A DNA stretch of 64,000 nt from Branchipolynoe longqiensis (lineage: Eukaryota > Annelida > Polychaeta > Phyllodocida > Polynoidae), in NCBI GenBank assembly GCA_030323885.1, contig CM059191.1, forward strand, positions 102,844,292 to 102,908,291. Reading direction: 5' to 3'. The stretch's first letter is position 1. Each line of letters starts with the position of its first letter. The notes under the pieces are model-generated. The model worked only from the letters and a program-made list of their open reading frames with translations, made no database searches and had not been told where the DNA came from. This document shows positions 43,273 through 54,641 of this stretch, one piece after another. Made by a program: the position numbers and the translations under genes.

Positions 43273-43505
43273 CAGACGGGATGGCCGAATGAGTTAGAGC
43301 GTCCGTCTCCCGTGTTGGTAGACCATGGGATCGTCGGTTTTGAAACCTGGTCGAGAGTCAATCCAATGACTTAAAAATTGATACGTGTCGTTTCCTAACC
43401 AGGCCCAGCATTAGTAGGATAGGGCAAGGAGCAGTGGAATGAGGAAGACCAATCGTCCACAATTGAAATGTCCCCTGCTTAAACAACTAATGTACCAACA
43501 AAAAC
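43273..43505 (+). mobile_element. SINE-2 copy, full length
   Basis: It has the SINE-1-type head (ACGGGATGGCCGAATGAG, TTAGAGCGTCCGTCTCCCG) but a different tail: AAGGAGCAGTGGAATGAGG, AAGACCAATCGTCC, TGTCCCCTGCTTAAACAAC, TAATGTACCAACAAAAAC. Confidence 0.9.
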
Positions 43506-43599
43506 AGAAATATATCAAGTAAAAACCTGTCACTACCAATGTTAAATCCAGAATGATAAGGCATTCCAATTTCCTCCCTCTGAAGTCAAGATAGTTTAT

Positions 43600-43744
43600 G
43601 TGGATCGTTTCAAATATCTAACAACAATTTGTCAAACTAAAAGGCCTTCATAATAAAAGTTCCTTCAAAATAAAGATGGATAATCTTCGCTGATCAACCT
43701 AATCTATTTATCTAAAACATGGAAAACACTCAAACCTATCATCA
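43600..43744 (+). mobile_element. TTAA-B MITE 3' half
   Basis: TTTCAAATATCTAACAAC, CAAACTAAAAGGCC, AAAAGTTCCTTCAAAATAAA and CTATTTATCTAAAACATGG match the family's right half. It is cut off by the foldback element, which inserted here. Confidence 0.7.
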
Positions 43745-44334
43745 GTTATCAGGTAGGGGCTACGACTTGGATTTCAAAACGTCTTGAAAAAGCAAGACGT
43801 TCTGAAAAACCAAGCCAGTTTACATGTAGAAACCAATAGGGGTGACCTGTCACAGTTTGCCACTACTTTAATATTGAAGATGGAACCTAACAAAATACAT
43901 CATTAAAATGGCTATAAGTAGCTCTTCAAAGTTCATGTGAAGAAAATGCTCATGTGTGTAGTATGTTCATAATATTCAATTACAACTACATTAAACTAAA
44001 GAGATTATCTTATTTTGCCTATAACATTGTGCTGTTTTTATTCTGGAATTAGTCATTTTTACTGGTGAAACACCATGGTCTATTTAAACAAGTATTTTTC
44101 TTAGAATCAAAATCCTGGACATAGTTAATGAGAAATAACCAACAATATGAACAAATCATGATGAATAGTATCATATATGCCATTAGTCTAATGTACACAG
44201 GCAGATGGGTTGTTGTTTTAGCAGTCTACTTACACAAGGATGGCCTCTGGAGCTGGGTGTGGGTGTTGGGTGTGTGTGGGTGTGGGTGTGGGTGCAAAGT
44301 GAGATTTCTCTCTGTGTGGTATATCCACCATGCA

Positions 44335-44740
44335 GTATATGTGTATGTGCATATACAGACAGACATATACATGTATATATATATATGCATATACATATAT
44401 ATATGCATATATAGGCATAATTATAGTGATATACACGCATATATGTGGATATATGTGCATATATATGCATATATACACATATATACATGTATATATGTAT
44501 ATATACACATATATATGCGTATATATACGCATATATAAATATATACACATATATATGCATATATACATATATGCGCATATATATGTGCATGTATGTGTAT
44601 ATATGTGTATATATGCACATATATACACATACATACATGTAGGTATGTATATACACACATATATACACATATATATATGTGTATATATGTGTATATATGG
44701 ACATCTATATGTGCATATATATATACATATATGTATGGAT
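44335..44740. repeat. ATATATGC / ATATACAC microsatellite in left arm
   Basis: Alternating AT with GC/AC steps. Multi-frame open readings encode Tyr/Ile only. The mirror array in the right arm is at 49170-49560. Confidence 0.93.
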
Positions 44741-45221
44741 ATACTGGTACTGGTAGTACCCCTATCCTCAAACTTAAAAACAAGGTTTGGCAACAGTCAT
44801 GGCTCAATGACCATGACCCACATCCCACTAAGTTTTTCAGTTAGTCAGTTTACAGATGCATCCCCACCCTAGCTTCTTTGTGTTGGTGTAACCCTGCCAG
44901 CCATATAGACCAGGTTAGTGGTAGTCATGCATGGTTGCCCCAGCTGACACCTCCCCCCCCCCCAACCACACACACAAAGTAAAACAATACCCACACAGCA
45001 ACACTGGTCTGCAATCCACACCCCCACCAGCCCCTCTAGCCACACCATGCTTGTCAATGATGATGTGGTGATATTTATTTAAATTTTATTTTATTTATAT
45101 TTAAATTGATTTATTTATTATCCTTACTTTTTAATTGTTTTCAGATTATTTCTATCCATACTGTTTGCTCATTATTCACATGCTGTCAGGACCTCCCACC
45201 AATTGGACCCCTCTGGGTTTA

Positions 45222-45297
45222 GCAGTTCCTCTGTAGCTCAGATGGCAGAGTGTTGGTCTCAAGATCAGAGGGTAACCAGTTCGAATCTTGGAACTGC
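45222..45297 (+). other. tRNA-like relic in the left arm
   Basis: 76 nt. GCAGTTC and GAACTGC pair as a 7-bp closing stem around TAGCTCAGATGGCAGAG (A-box-like) and CCAGTTCGAATCTTGG (B-box-like). The anticodon stem and T stem do not pair properly and the stems are out of register with a real tRNA, so it is not a functional tRNA. Its inverted partner is at 48608-48683. Confidence 0.55.
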
Positions 45298-45424
45298 AAT
45301 ACTTTTTTTTAAAAGAATGTCATACTACTTTTTTTTGTAATGCATAATTATTTGAGGTATAAGAATTATACGAATATAAATTTGCGGAGGAATAGTTAAG
45401 CGTTCCTGATTAATCTGATATTTA

Positions 45425-45660
45425 TTATATATTACTTCGATGACTGGGCTTTACCCGGCTCTACTTTACACGGCTCAGGTTTACCCGGCTCTGCTTTACA
45501 CGGCTCTGCTTTACCCGGATCAGCTTTACCCAGGTCAATTTTACCCGACTCGTCTTCACCTGACTCGACTTCACCCCACCCGACTTCACTCGACCCGACT
45601 TCACCTGACCTGACTTCACCTGACCCGAGTTCACCCGACCCGAGTTCACCCGACATGACT
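45425..45660. repeat. Flanking array, GACTTTACCCGACTC type
   Basis: Diverged 15-17 bp units, GGCTCTGCTTTACACC then GACTTCACCTGACCC. The mirror-image version is at 47912-48530 (GGGTAAAGTCGGGTC). Confidence 0.88.
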
Positions 45661-46286
45661 TTACCCGACTACACTTTACCCCGCTCGACGTTACCCACCT
45701 CGACGTTACCCGCCTCGACGTTACCCACCTCGACGTTACATGCCTCGACGTTACCCGCCTTGACGTTACATGCCTCGATGTTACCTGCCTCGACGTTACC
45801 CGCCTCCACGTTACCCGCCTCCACGTTACCTGCCTCGACGCTACCCGCCTCAACATTACCCGCCTCGACGATACTCGCCTTGACGTTACCCGCCTCGACG
45901 TTACTCGCCTCGACGTTACCCGCCTCGATGTTACCCGCCTCGACGTTACGCGCCTTGACGTTACCCGCCTCAACTTTACCCGCCTCGACGCTACCCGCCT
46001 CGAGGCGCGATGTTACCTGCCTCGACCTTACCCGAGTCGACATTACCCGCCTCAACATTACCCGCCTCGACGTTACCCGCCTCGACGTAACCTGCCTCGA
46101 CGTTACCCACCTCGACGTTACCCGCCTCGACGTTACCCACCTCGACGTTACCCGCCTCGATGTTACCCGCCTCGATGTTACCCGCCTCGACATTACCCGC
46201 CTCGACGTTACCCGCCTCGACGTTACCCACCTCGACGTTACCCGCCTCGACGTTACCCGCCTCGACGTTACCCGCCTCGACCTTAA

Positions 46287-46722
46287 GGGGCTGTCACATT
46301 AGGTTTTTTTGCGGGAGCGTATGGCGGCGTAGGCGCGTTATGTCATATACGTCGGCATACGCCGTATACGCTACTCATAGGCTACGCATATGCTACTCAT
46401 ACGCCGCCAGATACCGCCAGATGCCGGCTTATGTGAAGCGTATGAGGCATATGCCGCCATACGCTTTCATAAATCCGTCCGTCCAAATTTTGTTGTGCAT
46501 GCTAAAAAAAACTCGACCTATGAGGGCGTATGGCCCATACTGTCAAAAAATGTCACAGCACGCTCCCAGACGCTCCTCATACGCTCCTCGTACGCTCCTC
46601 GTAGGTTCCACATACGCTCAAAACCACCCGAAAGGTCACCAAATATCATCATAGGCCGGCACGCGCAGGACCTACATAGGTTTTCAATACGCTCCCGCCA
46701 TACGCCGTAATGTGACAGGGCC
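46287..46722. mobile_element. TTAA-C MITE inside the satellite
   Basis: TTAA (46283-46286) precedes GGGGCTGTCACATTAGG, and CGTAATGTGACAGGGCC precedes TTTA. Subterminal GCGGGAGCGTATGGCGGCGT is mirrored by ACGCTCCCGCCATACGCCGT. The interior is built from many CATACGC/GCGTATG words. Non-coding. Confidence 0.85.
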
Positions 46723-47196
46723 TTTACCGGCCTCGACATTACCCGCCTCGACGTTACCCGCCTCGACGTTACCCGCCTCGACGTTACCCGCCTCGACGTT
46801 ACCCGCCTCGATGTTACCCGCCTCGACGTTACCCGCCTCGACGTTACCCGCCTCGACGCTACCCGCCTCAACATTACCCGCCTCGACGTCCCACCTCGAC
46901 GTTACCCGCCTCGACGTTTCCCGCCTCGACGCTACCCGCTTCAACATTACCCACCTCGATGTGACCCGCCTCGACGTTATCCGCCTCGACCTTACCCACC
47001 TCGACGTTACCCCGCCTCGATGTTACCCGCCTCGACGTTACCCGTCTCGAAGTTACCCGACTCGACGTTACCCGCCTCGACGTTACCCGCCTCGACATTT
47101 ACGCCTCGACGTTACTCGCCTAGACGTTACCCGCCGCGTTGTTACCCGCATCGACGTTACCCGCCTCGACGTTACCCGCCTCGACGTTACACGCCT

Positions 47197-47308
47197 CGAC
47201 GCTCAAAACCACCAGAAAGGTCACCAAATATCATCATAGGCCGGCACGCGCAGGACCTACGAAGGTTTTCAATATGCTCCCGCCATACGCCGTAATGCGA
47301 CAGGGCCT
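47197..47308. mobile_element. Partial TTAA-C copy (right 110 bp)
   Basis: Starts abruptly at CGCTCAAAACCACC and matches 46611-46722 nearly base for base, ending GACAGGGCC before TTTAA. The missing left part lies at a satellite junction, so it probably arose by array duplication and not by transposition. Confidence 0.82.
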
Positions 47309-47911
47309 TTAACGGACTCGACATTACCCGCCTCGACGTTACCCGCCTCGACTTTACCCGCCTCGACATTACCCGCCTCGACGTTACCCGCCTAGACGTT
47401 ACCCGCCTCGACGTTACCCCCTCGACGTTACCCACCTCGACGTTACCCGCCTCGACGTTACCCGCCTCGACTTTACCCGCCTCGACGTTACCCGCCTCGA
47501 CAGTTACCCGCCTCGACGTTACCCGAGTCGACATTACCCGCCTCAACATTACCCGCCTCGACGTTACCCGCCTCGACGTAACCCGCCTCGACGTTACCCG
47601 CCTCGACGTTACCTGCCTCGACGTTACCCGCCTCGACGTTACCCGCCTCGATGTTACCCGCCTCGATGTTACCCGCCTCGACGTTACCCGCCTCGACGTT
47701 ACCCGCCTCGACGTTACCCGCCTCGACGTTACACGCCTCGACGTTACCCGCCTCGACGTTACCCACCTCGACGTTACTCGCCTCGATGTTACCCGCCTTG
47801 ACGTTACCCACCTCGATGTTACCCACCTCAATGTTACCTGCCTCGACGTTACCCGCCTCAACATTACCCGCCTCAACGTTACCCGCCTCAACATTACCCG
47901 CCTCAACGTAA

Positions 47912-48530
47912 AGTCCAGGTGGGTAACATCAGGTTGGGTAATGTTGGGTCGGGTATACTCGTGTCAGGTAAACTCGGATCAGATAAAGTGAGCTGAGGTA
48001 AAGTCGGGTCAGGTAAAGTGTCGCCGGGTAAAGTGTGGTCGGGTAAAGTGTGGTCGGGTGAACTCAGGTCGGGTGAAGTCGGGTCGGGTAAAGTTGGGTC
48101 AGGTAAACTCGGGTCAGGTAAACTCGGGTCAGGTAAAGTGAGGTGAGGTAAAGTCAGGCCGGGTAAAGTGTCGCCGGGTAAAGTGTGGTCGGGTAAAGTG
48201 TGGTCGGGTGAACTCAGGTCGGGTGAAGTCGGGTCGGGTAAAGTTGGGTCAGGTAAAGTCGGGTTGGGTAAAGTTGGGTCGGGTAATGTTTAGGCGGGTA
48301 ACGTCGAGGTGGGTAATGTCGAGGTGGGAAACATTGAGGTGGGTAACGTTGAGGTGGGTAACATCGAGACGGGTCACGTCGAGCCAGGTAACATCGAGGC
48401 GGGTCACATCGAGCCGGGTAAAGTCGAGGCGGGTAATGTCAAGTCGAGCCGGGGTAAACTCGAACCGGGGTAAAGTCGAGCTGGGCTAAAGTCGACCCGG
48501 GGTAAAGTCGACCCGGGGTAAAGTCGAGCC
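47912..48530. repeat. Inverted-orientation flanking satellite
   Basis: GGGTAAAGTCGGGTC, GGGTAACGTCGAGGT and CCGGGGTAAAGTCGA units in the opposite orientation to 45425-47911. A block of about 140 bp around 48001-48060 recurs at 48140-48240. The orientation switch near 47911 is the centre of the foldback symmetry. Confidence 0.9.
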
Positions 48531-48549
48531 CGGTAAATTTGACTAATAT

Positions 48550-50155
48550 TAATATAATTATGCATTTAAAAAAAAAATTATTAAGACATTCTTTACAAAA
48601 AAGTATTCTAGTTCCAAGATTCGAACCAGTTACCCTCTGATCTTGAGACCAACACTCTGCCATCTGAGCTATAGAGGAACTGCTAATCCCAGAGTGGTCC
48701 AATTGGTGGCAGAATGCTGGGAGGTCCTGACAGCATGTGAATAATGAGCAAACAATATGGATAGAAATAATCTGAAAAAAATTAAAAAGTAAGGATAATA
48801 AATAAATCAATTTAAATAAAAATAAAATTTAAATAAATATCACCACATCATCATTGACCAGCATGGTGTGGCTACAAGTGGGCTGGTGGGGGTGTGGATG
48901 GCAGACCAGTGTTGCTGTGTGGCTATTGTCTTACTTTGTGTGTGTGGGTGGTGGGGGAGGTGTCAGGTGGGGCAACCATGCATGACTACCACTAACCTGG
49001 TCTATATGGCTGACAGGGTGACACCAACACAAAGAAGCTAGGGTGGGGATGCATCTGTAAACTGACTAACTGAAAAACTTAGTGGGGATGTGGGTCATGG
49101 TCATTGAGCCATGACTGCTGCCAAACCTTGTTTTTAAGTTTGAGGATAGGGGTACTACCAGTACCAGTATATCCATACATCCATACATTTATGTATATAT
49201 ATGCACATATATATGCACATATAGATGCCCATATATACATGTATATATGTGTATATATGTGTGTATATACATACCTACATGTATGTATGTGTATATATGT
49301 GCATATATACACATATATACACATATATATGCATATATATGTGTGTATATATGCATATATATGCGTATATATGCATATATATGCATATATATATGCATAT
49401 ATATGTGTATATATACATATCTACATGTATATATGTGTACATATTCATATATAACCACATATATGCACATATATGGGTGTATATCACTATATCTTTATAA
49501 TTATGCCTATATATGCATATATATATATATGCATATATATATATACATGTATATTCTGTCTGTATATGCACATACACATATTGTATGGTGGATATACCAC
49601 ACAGAGAGAAATCCCACTTTTCACCCACACCCACACCCACACCCACACCCAACTCCAGAGGCCATCCTTGTGTAAGTAGACTGCTAAAACAACAACCCAT
49701 CTGCCTGTGTACATTAGAGTAATGGCATATATGATGCTATTCATCATGATTTGTTCATATTGTTGGTTATTTCTCATTAACTATGTCCAGGATTTTGATT
49801 CTAAGAAAAATACTGGTTTAAATAGACCATGGTGTTTCACCAGTAAAAATGACTAATTCCAGAATAAAAACAGCACAATGTTATAGGCAAAATAAGATTA
49901 TCTCTTTATTTTAATGTAGTTTTAATTGAATATTATGAACATACTATAGACAGGAGCATTTTCTTCATAGAAACTTTGAAGAGCTACTTATAGCCATTTT
50001 AATGATGTATTTTGTTAGGTTCCATCCTCAATATTAAAGTAGTGGCAGACTGTGACAGGTCACCCCTATTTGTTTCTATATGTAAACTGTCTTGGTTTTT
50101 CAAAACGTCTTGATTTTTCAAGACGTTTTGAAATCCAAGACGTGGCCCCTACCTG
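48550..50155 (-). repeat. Right arm of the foldback element
   Basis: Reverse complement of 43750-45355, with scattered substitutions and small indels. It includes the mirror microsatellite (49170-49560) and tRNA-like relic (48608-48683). Confidence 0.87.
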
Positions 50156-50160
50156 GTTAT

Positions 50161-50480
50161 ATTGTGATTTTGTAATCTGTACCCTGACACAGACAAATCT
50201 ACTGGTCTATCTCAGATATTATAAGATAGATAGTATCTGTCTTATTGACTACCCATCTTTGACTTTGCATTGCATATAACGATTTACTATGTTGTTTATA
50301 GGAGCTACAGGGCAAGGTTCCTAACCCTTAGGCTATCTAGCCCTCTTCATCTAATCATTCTACCCATGCCAACCTGTGTATGTGGCATTTCACCTGGTGA
50401 TGTTTATGCATCTCGCTACACTCGTTCCTCTGGAATTTTAAGTTTGACACCTACATTTACAAATATCCAAGTCACACTCT
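50161..50480. other. Mostly unknown, with a TRIM U3/purine-tract relic
   Basis: 50359-50450 resembles the reverse of the TRIM 3' LTR start plus purine tract (AACCTGTGTATGTGGC, TCGTTCCTCTGGAATTTTAA) but is strongly diverged. Confidence 0.4.
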
Positions 50481-50483
50481 TAA

Positions 50484-51074
50484 GGCCCGGTCACATAGCC
50501 GTTAGTGGATATAGTGATCCGTAGGTTAGATTAACGTGGGTCAAGCGTGGTGTAAGTATGTTACACTACATTGAAACACTTAAAGGTATGGCAGATTTTG
50601 GTATGGATAAATATGTTACGGTACAGATAAATATGTTACGGTACGGATGTCAGTTCTGCTACGTTCAACTACATTCAACTACGTTAGCCTCCACTACGTT
50701 CACTTACGTCTACTAATGGCTCTGTGACCAGGGCTTTGTCCAAGTATGCTAGCATATGCTAGAGCATGCTTGAGTATGTTAGAGTATGCTAGAGTATGCT
50801 CGAGTATCCTAGAGTATGCTAGCATATGCTAGAGTATGTTAGCATCACGGATGCAAATTCAGGCTCTAACGTACCACTCTTTTGAACATGTCCAAAAATT
50901 AAATCGGAGATCCCGTCTCACCCATGTCATTACTACGTTAACATCATGGACAAGTATGGATGAAGGTATGTTCAACTACGTTCAACTATGTTCAACTACG
51001 TTCAACAACGTTCAACTATGTTAGCCTGCACTACGTTCAACTACGTCCACAAACGGCTATGTGACTGGGGCTTT
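50484..51074. mobile_element. TTAA-A MITE
   Basis: TTAA (50480-50483), then GGCCCGGTCACATAGCCG. The far end is CGGCTATGTGACTGGGGC before TTTA. An internal terminus (GCTCTGTGACCAGGGC, about 50718-50734) again shows the dimer-like layout. TATGCTAGAG units at 50745-50840 and TTCAACTACG units at 50970-51050 are the family's tandem blocks. Confidence 0.82.
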
Positions 51075-51185
51075 ACGCTACAAACACAGGGATAATTGAA
51101 TACTGTGCAGAACATAGATTGTTGAGTATCCTGGTAATAGCACCAATGTTTTAAGGGGTGTATTTTTTTCTTTTTCGCAAATGAG

Positions 51186-51340
51186 GGGATTATTGCAGCT
51201 AGAGTGGGATTATAACCCACAAGACTATAATTAAGCAACCAGCACCCATACCAGTAGCCCCTCTAGATGGCGTGATGCCATCACCCTGTACCTGCCTGTG
51301 TATGTGGTATTTCACCTGGGGAGGTCAGTGCACCTCACTG
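51186..51340 (-). mobile_element. Ancient TRIM LTR relic
   Basis: Minus-strand order matches the LTR: GAGGTGCACTGACCTCCC, a tRNA-like remnant closed by CTAGAGG and CTCTAGC, and a TGTGGGTTATAATCCCAC T arm. Heavily diverged. Confidence 0.5.
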
Positions 51341-52100
51341 CACTGCAAGTATAACCAGACAGTCTGCGTGCCAAGCCGCAGCCTAGGTCAGACAGAAAAG
51401 TTATATTCTCCGCCCTTCTGCTTTCAGGTTAATGCCCCGCCAGGGTATATCCAGCGTTGTGTCGATCCAGCCACTACTCACTCCAACTCAGTCAAGTAAC
51501 CCAATGCAGCGCGCAACCTGTAATACTGTGTTTGAACCCTGGCCGCGTCAAACCGCGTCTTCAGGGTTTCAATAAACCTTTTCCTTATCTCCAGTACACG
51601 TTCCACACCCTTTTGTCGTTAATCAAGTTTAGGGTTAAGGCAATGCGTACAGGGTGTAGACATGTCCAACGTGCCACTGCACATTCTGAGAACAAATTGG
51701 ACTCATCGGTCGTCAACGAGTTCACAACAGCAAATGATGAGTTGCTGTCATCATCACCACCGATGGACAACCAAGAAGAAGAAGAAAAGACGTGAAGAAC
51801 AGGTTTATTGAAACCCCAAACAACCATGAGTCCTGTTACAAGAAATTAACGTCCTGGAAGGAACTACGAAGAAGAAAAAGTATGGCTGGTGGGTGGGATA
51901 AAAAGACTTGAAGGTGCACCTGGAGGAGTGCAGTGAAGGTGGGTGGAGAAGCACTGTGGCAGGTTCTAGTAGAAGGCAACAGGTGGCGCCTCAGGCGAAG
52001 TCAGCCTGAAATAAGAGTCCGGAGTGAAGTGAGAGGATCGGCCAAGGCAGTCCCTTCCCCGCCACAAATCAAATGCAATACTATGCCTTACGCACTAATT
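51341..52100. other. No recognisable feature
   Basis: Includes an open frame at 51457-51795 (plus strand, Glu-rich end) that resembles nothing I know, and an AG-rich stretch at 51775-51990. Confidence 0.45.
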
Positions 52101-52109
52101 GGAATTCCA

Positions 52110-52415
52110 TAATCCGATTTTATTTTCTGAGATAATTATATGTTAAATTGATTGCTATTATCTACCTTACGTTAGTTTGAAGTAACTTTTATTTTAAGTG
52201 GCAAACTTTTGAGATATTTGAAGTATACGCATGTAAAATTAACTTCGGCAAACGCGCCAAAGCTCTGACACCATAGGCTTCTGCAGAAATATGTTCTAGT
52301 AAAGTGACTCAGTATTCCCTTTTATCTGGCAAGAAATGCTCAAGAAATACACTAATATCTAAGTTAGTAGAATCAAATCTAAATAATTGTTTCAGTTTTG
52401 AAAATATGTAGCGTT
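52110..52415 (-). mobile_element. TTAA-B MITE, right-truncated
   Basis: Reverse body: ATCTACCTTACGTTAGTTTG, AAGTAACTTTTATTTTAAG, CATAGGCTTCTGCAG, ATATCTAAGTTAGTAG, AAATCTAAATAATTGTTTC. Both terminal inverted repeats are eroded. Confidence 0.75.
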
Positions 52416-52854
52416 ACAAATGTTGCCGGTAGGACCGTCGGAAGGTGTATTGCGGGCATCACATCGATACTGTGCCGTCACCACATTGGATCGTGCCACA
52501 TGTCTGAGCAGACCCCGGGTTTCCGACAGAGCCTCACAATAAGAACACACAACATGAGGGCCTTCAGCTGACATAGCAAATTAATCAACTCCCTAAGTCC
52601 ATTATCACAGCCTTCCTGCAGCTGTCACACTGCATGCTCCTCATTGTGTAGGTGACTGATTTACAGCCTCATACATAATTCAGCTCAAAACTTCAATACC
52701 TGATCAACAATGGCATCTCGCACATCAATCGCATTGTCGACGCTATCGTTATTGAAGGGGATCACACTCCCTTAGAATGGATCACATTTATGAATCACAT
52801 TAACTAAGGCACTATAGTAAGCCTATATGACTATTCTCACCCAAATTGGAACCA

Positions 52855-53085
52855 ACAGGATGGCCGAATGAGTTAGAGCGTCCGTCTCCCATGTTGATAG
52901 ATTGTCGGTTCGAAGCCTGGTCGAGTCAAATCAATGATTTAAAAATTGATACTTGTTCCTTCCTAGCCTGGCCCTCGGCATTGTTAGGATAGGGCAGGGA
53001 GCAGTGGGATGAGGAAGACTAATCGTCTGTGATTAAAATTTCACCTGCTTAAACAACGAATGTACCAATAAAAATGAAAGAATTG
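52855..53085 (+). mobile_element. SINE-2 copy, full length
   Basis: Head CAGGATGGCCGAATGAGTTA with an intact B box (GTCGGTTCGAAGCC), then TGATACTTGTTCCTTCCTAG and the SINE-2 tail GCAGTGGGATGAGGAAGAC ... AACGAATGTACCAATAAAA. Confidence 0.9.
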
Positions 53086-53269
53086 TGTTCACTATCCAAA
53101 ATCAATAATTAATCATCGCAGCTCAGCTGACCCAGTTCCACATTATCAACACCTTGACAGCGTCTGTCTAAATTTGCCGAACTGCCAATATTCTGAGAGT
53201 AGGTATGTTTTCAGCGAATTTACGATGGTAATGATGATTTATCCCTGGAGTTGTATAGGCCAATAAAAG

Positions 53270-53770
53270 CATTAGATTTTCTAAAGCAAAACACTTATTA
53301 AAATTTGAACCTACACCCCAAGCTTAGATACTGTTGCACTTATTAAGCATATGTTGCTAGAAGGATATACTATGTCAATTAAATAGATCTTGTTACTGTT
53401 GAAGCATATGTGGTCAAAGTTTTGATAAGTTTGCATGACGTAACTTTGATTGTTTTAACTTCAGATACCTCTGACGTTAGTGAGTCGAAACTACCAAGCT
53501 CACAGAGGGTAGGGATATGTGGGAGAATGCATACAAACAGCGACAGAATGATATGCAACAGATAGCTACACAACTGAGAGTGACAAAACAAGGGGACAAC
53601 AAGACTATTCCTGTCTAGCAGTGAAAGCTAAGCATTCAGCTTTACTGCTATGGGTAGCATAAATACACTGTCACAAGAAAAAAGAAATCACAGTAGTTTC
53701 AAACTAAAGTATGCTCCAATATATCGATCAGCCTACTATATTTGTATAGCAACATGACAGAAATGCAAAT
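53270..53770 (+). mobile_element. TTAA-B MITE, degraded and interrupted
   Basis: Family blocks GCTTAGATACTGTTGCACTT, TCTTGTTACTGTTGAAGC, then about 210 bp of unknown sequence (53480-53695), then AGTAGTTTCAAACTAAAGTA and CTACTATATTTGTATAGC. Confidence 0.65.
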
Positions 53771-54316
53771 CGATCGGGATATTCAACATCACCGGAGGGC
53801 AGCCTCCTTTGTCGCACGAACCATTGTAAAGTCATGGTCACATACACGTTAGTGGATGAAGTTGAACGTAGTGGAGGCTAACATAGTTGAACGTAGTTGA
53901 ACATACCAGCATCCATACTTCTCCCTCATACTAACTTGGTAATAATGTGGGTGGGCCGTGAGTTCCGATTTAATCTTTGGACATGTTCAAAAGAGTGCTG
54001 CATTAGAGGTTAACATACTTTGGCAAAGTCTCCATACTCGTAATGTACTCTAGCATACTCTAGCACACTCTAGCATATTCTAGCATACTTTAACATACTT
54101 TAGCATACTTGGACATAGTTGAACATAGTTGAGCATAATGGAGGCTAATGTACGTTGAAGGTAGTTGAAGGAAGTTGAAGGTAGTTGAAGGTAGTTGAAC
54201 GTAGTTGAACGTAGTTGAACGTAGTTGAACGTAGTTGAATGTTGTTGAACGTAGCTGAACGTAGTTGAACGTAGTTGAACGTAGTTGAACATACTGGCAT
54301 CCGTGATGTAACATAT

Positions 54317-54500
54317 TGTCATGGGGGGTGATGAAAATGGGAAATATTGTGCCTAGAGCGGGACTCGAACCCACAGCTCTTTGCATTCCGGGCCAGTGTG
54401 CTAACCATTACACGACCTTAGGCTCCCTGATATCATCACACTACCTACGCCTACCTGTCTATGTGGTTACTTCTCTGAGAGGTCAGTGCAGACTACTACA
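54317..54500 (-). repeat. TRIM 3' LTR (second copy)
   Basis: 184 bp, ends CATGACA on the minus strand. Its tRNA-like domain lies at about 54352-54424. Confidence 0.85.
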
Positions 54501-54641
54501 CTTGTCCCCCTGGAATTGTAAGTATTTTAATGCTTACAATTACATACTTACAGGCAATGCACTTACACATACATACGCAGGGTAGGTTCAACAACCATAC
54601 AGTGCATAGCTTGTACAGGATCCTGGTCATGGCGCCAGTAG

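Larger units (their letters stand above)
43750..45355 (+). repeat. Left arm of the foldback element
   Basis: In order from the end: a subterminal AAAACGTCTTG/CAAGACGTT hairpin, AT-rich sequence, a GTGTGGGTGTGGG patch, an ATATATGC microsatellite (about 44335-44740), a C-run, a T-rich block and a tRNA-like relic (45222-45297). Confidence 0.87.
45661..47911. repeat. 15-bp satellite (CCTCGACGTTACCCG), foldback core
   Basis: About 115 units, interrupted by a TTAA-C MITE (46287-46722) and by a duplicated 3' piece of it (47197-47308). A unit of exactly 5 codons keeps several frames open on both strands (STLPA, EAGNV, SRRVT readings), which explains the long open frames here. Confidence 0.95.
43750..50155. 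mobile_element. 6.4-kb foldback element with ~1.6-kb inverted repeats
   Basis: The ends CAGGTAGGGGCTACGACTTG and CAAGACGTGGCCCCTACCTG mirror each other. The arms (43750-45355 and 48550-50155) stay inverted-repeat over about 1.6 kb. A 5-bp GTTAT duplication flanks it (43745-43749 and 50156-50160). Between the arms is a 15-bp satellite that also reverses orientation. No transposase frame is visible; the long open frames are satellite or microsatellite products. It is a non-autonomous foldback transposon. The superfamily is not assigned: a 5-bp duplication alone does not decide it. Confidence 0.88.

Noticed and set aside
45432..47911. Very long open frames on both strands (up to about 240 codons, SRRVT / EAGNV / STLPA repeats)
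   Set aside because: A 15-bp unit is exactly five codons, so several frames stay open by construction. No start context, domain or signal is present.
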